Assembly (NCBI GenBank): GCA_022572725.1
Contig: JACZVJ010000014.1
Location: 1 to 39,624, forward strand
Direction of reading: 5' to 3'
DNA length: 39,624 nt
Source: Nitrospinota bacterium
GTDB lineage: Bacteria > Nitrospirota > Nitrospiria > Nitrospirales > UBA8639
Under the pieces are notes generated by a model. That model saw nothing but the letters and a program-made list of their open reading frames with translations, was not told the origin of the DNA and ran no database searches. Both the position numbers and the translations under genes were made by a program. Position 1 is the first letter of the stretch. Every line of letters starts with the position of its first letter. Shown here piece by piece: positions 33,437 through 39,624 of this stretch.

Positions 33437-34136
33437 ATGACCAAAACTACCGTACCCCTTTTCATGATGATCGGGTTAGCCTTCATGCTGGCTGCACCCG
33501 CCTGGGCTGACTTCCAGGCAGGGCTGGATGCCTACGAGCGTGGTGACTACCACACTGCCATGAAAGAATGGCGGCCATTGGCGAACCAGGGGGATGCGTC
33601 AGCCCAGTACCACCTGGGGGTTTTGTACGAACGGGCGCAGGGGATACCACGGGATTATCAGGAAGCCCTCCGGTTGCATCGCCTCGCCGCGGAGCAGGGT
33701 CATGCACAGGCCCAGTTCGACCTGGGACGAATGTACTCTGATAGTCCTAGAGTATCGCGGGATGACCAAGAGGCACTACGCTGGTGGCGGCTCGCTGCCG
33801 CTCAGGGGAATGCGGACGCACAGTTCAGTTTGGGGTCGTGGACCTTGTTTGGACATGGGTTGCCACAGAATGTTCAGAAAGCCGGTTACTGGTTTCGGCT
33901 TGCCGCTAATCAAGGGCATGCAGATGCTCAATTTCAACTAGGGGCTTTGTATTCCACGGGTCAGGGCGTACTCGAAGGATTATGTTCTAGCCTATATGTG
34001 GGTAAACCTTGGTGCGGCAAATGGGGCACTTGGGTTAGCAGCCATGACACGGGATTTCCTTGAAAAAGAGTTGACCCCCGCTCAACTTGCCGAAGCCCAA
34101 CGGCTAGCCAGGGAGTGGAAGCCGAAGGGGGAGTGA
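33437..34136 (+). pseudogene. Sel1-repeat protein, frameshifted
   Basis: The frame starts with a signal peptide (MTKTTVPLFMMIGLAFMLAAPAWA), then four or five Sel1/TPR-like repeats (AMKEWRPLANQGDASAQYHLG, ALRLHRLAAEQGHAQAQFDLG, ALRWWRLAAAQGNADAQFSLG and another). At about 33977 the frame is lost. Continuing in the +1 frame from 33978 gives DYVLAYMWVNLGAANGALGL and ends EWKPKGE at 34136, exactly the usual Sel1 C-terminus. One extra G in GAAGGAT explains it. Read as annotated, the product would end at 34063 with a spurious tail. It is either a recent pseudogene or a sequencing error. Confidence 0.85.
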
Positions 34137-34206
34137 GGCAGGGTACTGATCCGGGAGGAGTGTTGGCTCAGGGAGTGAACCGGATGGAATCGGGTCACGG
34201 GTGGAG

Positions 34207-34659
34207 TCAGGCCGTCTGCAAGAGATTGCGTGCCCGCGCCGGAGAACGGGGCAGGGCTCGGGTGGGCAAGCCCAGATGGGCGAGGCTCTTGACGATCACC
34301 GCGGGCTCTTCGATGGCGGCAATGAGCGTCAAGGGGCTGCCACAGTGTGGACAGGCGGCCATGTCGATCTCGAACACTCGTTTGAGTAACTGGGCCCAAC
34401 TCATGCGGGCCCGCGTTGCGGGAGGGGACGCGTTGGGCTCTGTTGAGGGGGCCGGCACCTGGTCGGGGTCGCCCGGGACGATCTGGGACCTCAGGGCGGC
34501 ATTGGGTGCGAGCACGCCATGGAAGCGAATGAGATGGAGCCGGGGCCGCGGGACGAGCGCCGCCAAGCGTTGCAGGAATTCCAACGGGGTCATCACCAGA
34601 TGGGTGGTTCCATCGCGGTACGGCGTTTTGAGTTGGAGGACGACCTCGCCGGCCCGGGT
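34207..34659 (-). pseudogene. C-terminal remnant of an IS91-type transposase
   Basis: Reading the minus strand from about 34659: AGEVVLQLKTPYRDGTTHLV, then MTPLEFLQRLAALVPRPRLHLIRFHGVLAPNA. A linker and ARMSWAQLLKRVFEIDMAACPHCGSPLTLIAAIEEP follow. This is the C-terminal part of Y2-type (IS91) transposases; the catalytic N-terminal portion is missing upstream, where homology ends in AT-rich DNA. The base composition is much higher in GC than the flanking DNA, consistent with an insertion. Confidence 0.83.
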
Positions 34660-34829
34660 GCTTTTTCTAGTATTTAGTAATAGAACAAATTTTAGTCAAT
34701 GCAAGAAAAAAGTGTTTCAGGGAAATTCTATTCGCGTTTGCAAAACTTAAGCCCGTTTCCTGTGCTGAGTTGTAAGAAATTTTACCTCCTCAATCATTCT
34801 TCCAAAGGGTAAACAAGAAGGGAAAACGC

Positions 34830-35276
34830 ATGAGCATGGTAATAAAGCGTGCTTTCTGGATTTTCGGAACAGTAAGCATTGTTTTTTTGATGGTTATAAC
34901 TGCCACGAGCCACTCGGTATCGGCCCAGGAAAAAAGTCAGGATGGTTGGCGAGTTTCCCCTCGAAAAGCCAAGATAATCAATCCTATACCTGCGGATGAT
35001 GCCTCCTTAGCTCTTGGTAAAAAGATTTATCAAAGAGAGTGCCTTGAATGCCATGGTAAGACGGGAAAAGGAGATGGACCTGAAGCCAGTGAACTTGAGA
35101 AAACCGTAGGAGACTTCACTGACCCTAAGATGCGGGAACAATCGGATGGAGCCATTTTCTGGAAAATCAGTACGGGAAGAAGGCCGATGCCTGGGTTCAA
35201 AAAACTGTTGACGGATGAAGAGCGTTGGCATGTTATTAATTACATCAGGCTCGCGTTCAATTCCCCCAAAAAATAA
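34830..35276 (+). CDS. Monoheme c-type cytochrome, exported
   Basis: A 148-residue protein with an N-terminal signal or anchor (residues 1-32, AFWIFGTVSIVFLMVITATSH). The heme c site is CLECH (71-75) in KKIYQRECLECHGKTGKGDG, with likely axial Met in RRPMPGF. It resembles cytochrome subunits of the cbb3-/alternative-complex type. AGAAGGG precedes the ATG. It lies about 120 nt before the triheme cytochrome; the two likely form an electron-transfer unit. Confidence 0.85.
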   Translation: MSMVIKRAFWIFGTVSIVFLMVITATSHSVSAQEKSQDGWRVSPRKAKIINPIPADDASLALGKKIYQRECLECHGKTGKGDGPEASELEKTVGDFTDPKMREQSDGAIFWKISTGRRPMPGFKKLLTDEERWHVINYIRLAFNSPKK

Positions 35277-35399
35277 CCGAATGGGTTATCCCAGATCTTA
35301 AGTGCCGGAAAAAAACAATGCCTATGATCGAGGGAGCTGCACACTGATGAACAGGATTAGCGTAGGAAACAAAGAGTTCTAAACGGGAAGGTTCAGCCT

Positions 35400-36764
35400 A
35401 TGTTGAAAACACTGCAAAGTTGGCAGACTCTCTTACTCATTTTTGCTCTTGCTATTCTTGGCGCCTTAGTAACGGCGGGATTCCTGGCCAGTCAACGGCA
35501 ACCTTCCAGTACGCCTGTTATGCGGGGGTATTACCTGGCCCAGGAAATGGGGTGTTTCGCTTGCCATGGCCCTGGAGGAGTAATCGGGGCCTCCAACCCT
35601 GGGGCGCTTTGGGGGGCAACTCCACCTTTTAAAGCCGGCGGCCCTATCATGTCTTTTGTTCAGAGTGATGAGGAGATCCGCGAGTGGATATTATATGGTG
35701 CTCCGCGCCGCCTATGGAAAAATGGCAACAAACCTTCTGAGCGTCGTAACGGAAACAATAGTCGTAACGAAAATAATAATAGTAGCGGCAAAGGTCGAGA
35801 TGAGGACGATAGTGGGTGGGACAACACTCAGGGCGTTGGAGGGCTTATCCAGATGCCGGCATTTGCAGGCCTGCTATCAGAGAATGAGCTGAACGATTTG
35901 GTTTCCTATGTTAAAACCATTATGGATACTCCTAAGCCTCGGCCACCGCTGGCAGAGAGAGGGCGGAGAATTGCAGCCGACATGGGGTGTTTTGGTTGCC
36001 ATGGCCAAGGCGGTCGAGGCGGAGTATCTAACCCTGGAAGCTTTAAGGGATATATTCCCCCTTGGGATGGAACAGATTTTGCTGAGTTAGTGGAAAACGA
36101 AGAGGAATTAAGACAATGGATTTTAGAGGGCAAGGTTGATCGTTTTGAAGAGAATCCTTTAGCGACCTATTTTACCCATGGCCAAGCAATTCAAATGCCC
36201 GCTTTTGAGGATGTTCTGCAAGACGGGGAGTTGGAGGCGATTATTGCCTATATTGACTGGCTACGGAGCGACGATAAACAGTTCTTCCCATATTGGATCG
36301 AGGAGTCAGTCCCAATACTGCCAAGCGTGGTAGAACGCGGGAAGTGGTTGTTCCACAAATCAGGTTGTGTGGCATGTCATGGTCCGAAAGGTGTGGGTGG
36401 TGTACCCAATAAAAACGCGGCTGGCGGGTTCGTGCCGGCGCTGGACGACTTGGCAGAGAAGATGGAGCTGTTTGAAAAGGAAGATGTCGATACGATAGTG
36501 GCGCTTTTCGAGCAGGGCTTAAGCCTGGAAGACCCTTCGATATCGGAGCCCGTCGCCTATTTCGATGCCGTCCTTACCCAATATCTCAATTTTCGAAAGC
36601 TGATACTTAAAGGCGGTTATCCCCGTAAAAAGGGAAAAAAAGAGGCGTCTCCAGCAATGGTTATGCCCTCATGGAAAAACAGATTGTACGCCAATGGTGC
36701 ACCAGCTTCCCGGTCAGACATAAATGCGATCATTGCCTACCTCCTAACTTTACAGGAGATTTAG
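35400..36764 (+). CDS. Membrane-anchored triheme c-type cytochrome
   Basis: This frame encodes 454 residues with one N-terminal membrane helix (about 10-30). There are three heme c sites: CFACH (52-56), CFGCH (197-201) and CVACH (323-327). Each unit has a possible axial Met (two MPAF, one MPSW). The three domains look like repeated copies of one cytochrome fold. Between the first and second, residues about 105-142 form an Asn/Arg/Asp-rich low-complexity linker not seen in the other two. No oxidase or reductase subunits are adjacent, so the partner is unknown. Confidence 0.87.
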   Translation: MLKTLQSWQTLLLIFALAILGALVTAGFLASQRQPSSTPVMRGYYLAQEMGCFACHGPGGVIGASNPGALWGATPPFKAGGPIMSFVQSDEEIREWILYGAPRRLWKNGNKPSERRNGNNSRNENNNSSGKGRDEDDSGWDNTQGVGGLIQMPAFAGLLSENELNDLVSYVKTIMDTPKPRPPLAERGRRIAADMGCFGCHGQGGRGGVSNPGSFKGYIPPWDGTDFAELVENEEELRQWILEGKVDRFEENPLATYFTHGQAIQMPAFEDVLQDGELEAIIAYIDWLRSDDKQFFPYWIEESVPILPSVVERGKWLFHKSGCVACHGPKGVGGVPNKNAAGGFVPALDDLAEKMELFEKEDVDTIVALFEQGLSLEDPSISEPVAYFDAVLTQYLNFRKLILKGGYPRKKGKKEASPAMVMPSWKNRLYANGAPASRSDINAIIAYLLTLQEI

Positions 36765-36787
36765 GCAGATCGTTCATGGAATTCATA

Positions 36788-36810
36788 TAGTGGACCCCAA
36801 TATTTGGACA
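36788..36810. mobile_element. Possible isolated insertion-sequence end
   Basis: TAGTGGACCCCAATATTTGGACA has the look of an IS3-type terminal repeat. No transposase is attached and no second end was found, so it is probably a relic. The family assignment is from memory. Confidence 0.3.
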
Positions 36811-36820
36811 GTAGGTTAAG

Positions 36821-36857
36821 ATGGTTGGGAGTTCGACTCCCTCAGGGCGCGCCACCA
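36821..36857 (+). pseudogene. 3' fragment of a tRNA gene (ends in CCA)
   Basis: GGGAGTTCGACTCCC is a T-arm with the TTCGA loop core, followed by GCGCGCC and ACCA, a full 3' acceptor end with encoded CCA. No anticodon or 5' half precedes it; the upstream side is an IS-like end. A T-run follows. Such 3' tRNA fragments are the usual scar of tRNA-targeted integration (att site). The tRNA identity could not be determined. The T-stem contains a probable mismatch, so it may already be decayed. Confidence 0.6.
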
Positions 36858-36905
36858 TTTTTTTCTTCTTAATCTAGGTCTCTTTTATCTTAGCCTTTAA
36901 GTCAC

Positions 36906-38066
36906 TCAGGTTCTGATCACTTGAATACTTGCTATAACTGGTCTTGCCCCGCTTTCACGAGTTCCCGGTTGACCAGGCGGTCTTCGGGGAACCCGTTGCT
37001 TGCTACGGACATAGGCAAGTGTCGCTTCTGCCTTGGTATCCCGCTTGTACTCCATGTTGTGCCGGGCAAGTCCAAGAGCTTTTTCGATATTGACATCTGC
37101 CTCGGCATAAAGGCGGGCAAGAGCACCCAAGGTGTAGACCTCACCCGCGTCGATGGCATCCTGAAAGCCCTTCTCAGCAGCCTTGAAGTGGCGTTGCGCT
37201 TGGCCTTCCCTGTCCAGCCACCGGGCGAGGAGAAATGCCTTGTGGTGGATATCTGGAACGTCCTGCTTCTCGAGCAGGACTCCGTATAGGGCAAGAGCCT
37301 TCTCGAGTCGGCCCTCAGCCTCATAGAACTCGGCCAAGTGCAGGCGCAGTTCCCTCTGCACGACTTTGTTGCTGGAACTGAGACTTGCCGCCACATCTAG
37401 GTGGGGCCGCGCCAGGCCGGGATGGCCCCAGTCGAGCAAAGCCCCCGCGGCACTGACCTCGGCCCAGACGACCAGATCGATCACCCCTTCGGCACGTGCG
37501 AAGGTAGCGGCGTCAAGGAAAGCGTCGACCGCCTCGTCGTATCGAAGTTGTGAGGCAAGCCACTGCCCGAGTGCGGCCACTGTATAGAAATCACCAGGCT
37601 TTGAACCCACCGGGGGAAGCAGCTTCGCCGCGTCGTCGTAACGTCCCAGCCCCATGTAAGCCTCGACGAGCAGAGCGGTCACTGCGGTATCGTTAGGAGA
37701 GGCCTCCACGGCCCGCTTCCCCCATCGCAAGGCGTCCTCAAAGCGGTGCGTGAAGTTGGAGAGAGCTGTCATCGTTTTGAAAGCGAGAAAGTTGGGCTGG
37801 ATCGTGATGGAGTGCTCCAGAGTCAAACCGGCTTTCGCCAGGAAGGCGGGGTCGAGCGTCTCGCGCGCCTTGTCGAGATAGGCCACGGCAAGCAGAGCAT
37901 ACCCTTGGTGGAGCCGAGGGTGTTGGGAGACCTTCTTCGTGTAGAAGCGAATCCGCGCATCGATGTCGGGTTGGGGGCGCCTGAGGCCTTCTGTCGCGCA
38001 GCTTCCGACGGCAATCACCGTGACAAAAAGCACCAGCAATCGCGCTCGGATTCCGTCACTGGGCAT
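36906..38066 (-). CDS. TPR-repeat lipoprotein
   Basis: A 386-residue protein starting MPSDGIRARLLVLFVTVIAVGSC, a signal with a lipobox-like AVGSC (Cys23). The rest is built of TPR-like helical repeats (for example DALRWGKRAVEASPNDTAVTALLVEAYMGLGRYDDAAKLLPP). The likely start is the ATG at 38066, with GGGAGGAT about 9 nt upstream; a longer frame reaches 38156. It is probably anchored at a membrane and scaffolds partner proteins. It is followed upstream by a DUF4331 gene in the same direction. Confidence 0.87.
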   Translation of the reverse strand: MPSDGIRARLLVLFVTVIAVGSCATEGLRRPQPDIDARIRFYTKKVSQHPRLHQGYALLAVAYLDKARETLDPAFLAKAGLTLEHSITIQPNFLAFKTMTALSNFTHRFEDALRWGKRAVEASPNDTAVTALLVEAYMGLGRYDDAAKLLPPVGSKPGDFYTVAALGQWLASQLRYDEAVDAFLDAATFARAEGVIDLVVWAEVSAAGALLDWGHPGLARPHLDVAASLSSSNKVVQRELRLHLAEFYEAEGRLEKALALYGVLLEKQDVPDIHHKAFLLARWLDREGQAQRHFKAAEKGFQDAIDAGEVYTLGALARLYAEADVNIEKALGLARHNMEYKRDTKAEATLAYVRSKQRVPRRPPGQPGTRESGARPVIASIQVIRT

Positions 38067-38168
38067 CACGTCGCGATCCTCCCCTGATGGGGCACGCGGT
38101 GCCGGGCACAGAGGCCCATCCGCCCTGCACTGTGCACCGATGGGATGGCATCGCACGGTTCCTAGCCG

Positions 38169-39065
38169 TCATGGCTCTTGTGGCGGCGCAAGATAGGGGA
38201 ATACGTCAAGGAAGGGCACGTCGTTTTTCTTGGGGAAGGGCGGACCGTCGTTGGCCAGCACCCTCGGGTCGCCGACGAGGTCCACCACGTCGTTGGTCAG
38301 CTCGCGCCCGTTCGGAAACGCGGCCGGAAGCGAGGTGTCAAAAATGATGACGTCGGGCGGAACCCCCAGGTTCTGGAAGTGCTTGCGCGGGTGGAGCGTG
38401 TTCATGAGATCGTTCTCGGGAAACATTGACCTCAGGGCGCGTCCCGCCAGGTCTTGAAATGGGCCGTTGATCCCTGCGGCCTTGGCCGTTGCCCAGACCA
38501 GCAAAGTTGGCTGCCCATTGAGGATGGTCGCAAGCGGCAGCTCGAGCACGATCGCGGCAATGTTCCGGCCGATCCGAGGTTTCCGGATGAACGGATCGTC
38601 ACGCAGCCCGGTGAACAGCATAGCACTAAAAACCAACTCAGGACGATTCGAGCGAAGTTTCGGCTCGTTGTCATCGTTGAATGTAATCTTGAAAAAGATG
38701 TCCTCCTTGATTTTATTCGGCTGGACGATGGTGCCGCCGAATTTCGCCAGATCTTCGGGATCATTGAACCTGACTTTGCTGTTATTATCGATAGCGATTC
38801 TGAATTCCACATCCGTGGGGAAGCGGAATTTTGATTCTGTGATCGCGGGCAGGATGGCCGGATTGCTGGTGACGGCGATGACGAGATTGCCGTCTCGTAC
38901 AAAGGCAAAACTGCCGGCCAGCCGTGTGTCGTGGCGCATGAGAGACTTCAGTAGAGGAGTGTCACCGTGATCAGCGGCCCGCACAGTGTCCATACCCGCA
39001 AGTGCAACACCGATGGCGACCAGCAGACCGAGAAATAGCTTAAGTTTGCAAAAATGTGAAAGCAT
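38169..39065 (-). CDS. DUF4331-family secreted protein
   Basis: A 298-residue protein with a signal peptide (residues 1-31, ending VRAA). The mature protein starts DHGDTP and ends NDVPFLDVFPYLAPP, with FPNGRELTNDVVDL near the end; these are hallmarks of DUF4331. The function of the family is unknown. GGGAAAGGGG precedes the ATG. The TPR lipoprotein follows about 100 nt later on the same strand, suggesting an operon. Confidence 0.88.
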   Translation of the reverse strand: MLSHFCKLKLFLGLLVAIGVALAGMDTVRAADHGDTPLLKSLMRHDTRLAGSFAFVRDGNLVIAVTSNPAILPAITESKFRFPTDVEFRIAIDNNSKVRFNDPEDLAKFGGTIVQPNKIKEDIFFKITFNDDNEPKLRSNRPELVFSAMLFTGLRDDPFIRKPRIGRNIAAIVLELPLATILNGQPTLLVWATAKAAGINGPFQDLAGRALRSMFPENDLMNTLHPRKHFQNLGVPPDVIIFDTSLPAAFPNGRELTNDVVDLVGDPRVLANDGPPFPKKNDVPFLDVFPYLAPPQEP

Positions 39066-39624
39066 GTTTTATCCCCTTTCCCCCTGTGCTAGCCTAGACT
39101 TTCCAGCAGGCCTTGCTAGAGAAGTCCCGATAATCCAGGAGTTATTTTATGGCCAGTTACCCCATGTGAATTCCTAACTCCGCTGTATAAGGGATTCATC
39201 TCGGGTCCTTATTTTTTCGCTTAACTGTAAGGGAACAAAGCAAAATGAGAAATTAGCCGAATGAGGTACGCAGGAATACTTACCTAAAATTTTCGGTCGT
39301 CTCCAGTCCGGTCAAAATATTAAACCGCTCCTCAAGGGGGCATCTTAGACCTATCCCCTCTCAACCAGGCCAACCCATGAACGAGGGTCGGCTGGTCAGG
39401 GGTGTGATAAAATTGTGATAGAAAATACCGGACTGGATGGACTTAATAGAACTAATAGAATCAATGTAACGATTCCAAGCACTTGATTTTGTGAAGAAAC
39501 GGGGATACCAGAAACAAAATCAAGCCCTTATGAAATTTCTTTTTTCGCTTTGCCAAGGTGAGGGTCGGTGGGTTGCGCATAAAGCTTAGTTGATGTCTAT
39601 TTAATTCCCGGTGACTTTTACTGT
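39066..39624. other. Terminal intergenic region
   Basis: No coding frame of note is seen. CCAGTCCGGT (39303-39312) is repeated in inverse orientation as ACCGGACTGG (39427-39436), 114 nt apart, with no known meaning. The AT-rich portion may include the promoter for a gene beyond the window. Confidence 0.4.

Noticed and set aside
34115-34750. Plus-strand frame of 211 codons over the IS91 remnant
   Set aside because: Antisense to recognisable transposase sequence; high GC produces long open frames on both strands.
36821-36857. Functional tRNA gene
   Set aside because: Only the T-arm and acceptor 3' end are present; no anticodon or 5' acceptor strand precedes it.
1-39624. CRISPR array
   Set aside because: No regularly spaced direct repeats of 25-40 nt were seen anywhere in the window.

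Overview
The window looks like chromosome of a Nitrospira-type bacterium (phylum Nitrospirota). This is an inference from the moderate GC content, the protein families present (heme operon, several small c-type cytochromes, an unusual sulfur-carrier cluster) and a dispersed palindromic repeat. No rRNA gene or intact tRNA gene is present, so the assignment rests on general resemblance only.

Layout. 0.2-9 kb: a PstS-like binding protein and an FmdB zinc ribbon on the minus strand, then a plus-strand run of housekeeping genes: two small conserved proteins, a third hypothetical protein, hemE, hemY-type protoporphyrinogen oxidase, acylphosphatase, apt, a DksA/TraR-type zinc protein, queC and a monoheme lipoprotein cytochrome. 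Two copies of one roughly 200-bp palindromic repeat lie at 1.8-2.0 and 9.0-9.2 kb. 9.3-13.3 kb: a stand-alone Lrp/AsnC ligand domain, an M3 oligopeptidase, a dead IS200-type transposase with three in-frame stops, a small very basic protein, and a hairpin-rich non-coding block. 13.8-17.9 kb: a molybdate regulon made of an XRE-HTH/periplasmic-binding-domain regulator followed by modABC, with a 14-nt sequence shared by the two upstream regions. 18.7-22.6 kb: proVWX-type betaine/choline transporter whose permease carries an extra N-terminal DUF2628-like part. 22.7-22.86 kb: a five-hairpin structured RNA resembling HEARO (IscB omega RNA) with no nuclease gene beside it. 23.3-26.6 kb: a PEP-mutase/nucleotidyltransferase fusion and two SAM methyltransferases, one closely resembling phosphoethanolamine N-methyltransferase.

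27.7-32.9 kb (minus strand): a compact sulfur-transfer cluster containing two ThiS/MoaD-type carriers, two MoeB/ThiF-type activating enzymes, one JAMM metalloprotease, a NIL-domain protein, a threonine-synthase homologue and a cysteine synthase. Both carriers extend beyond the Gly-Gly terminus (GG-TL and GG-T), so they should need trimming by the protease. This recalls the HcyS/HcyF/HcyD and CysO/Mec pathways, but paired here with a threonine synthase. It is the strongest candidate in the window for an undescribed pathway.

33.4-36.9 kb is a decayed, mobile-element-marked stretch: a frameshifted Sel1-repeat gene, the C-terminal remnant of an IS91-type transposase, two c-type cytochromes, an IS-end-like sequence and a 3' tRNA fragment ending in CCA. 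36.9-39.1 kb holds a TPR lipoprotein and a DUF4331 secreted protein on the minus strand. The last 0.56 kb has no gene.
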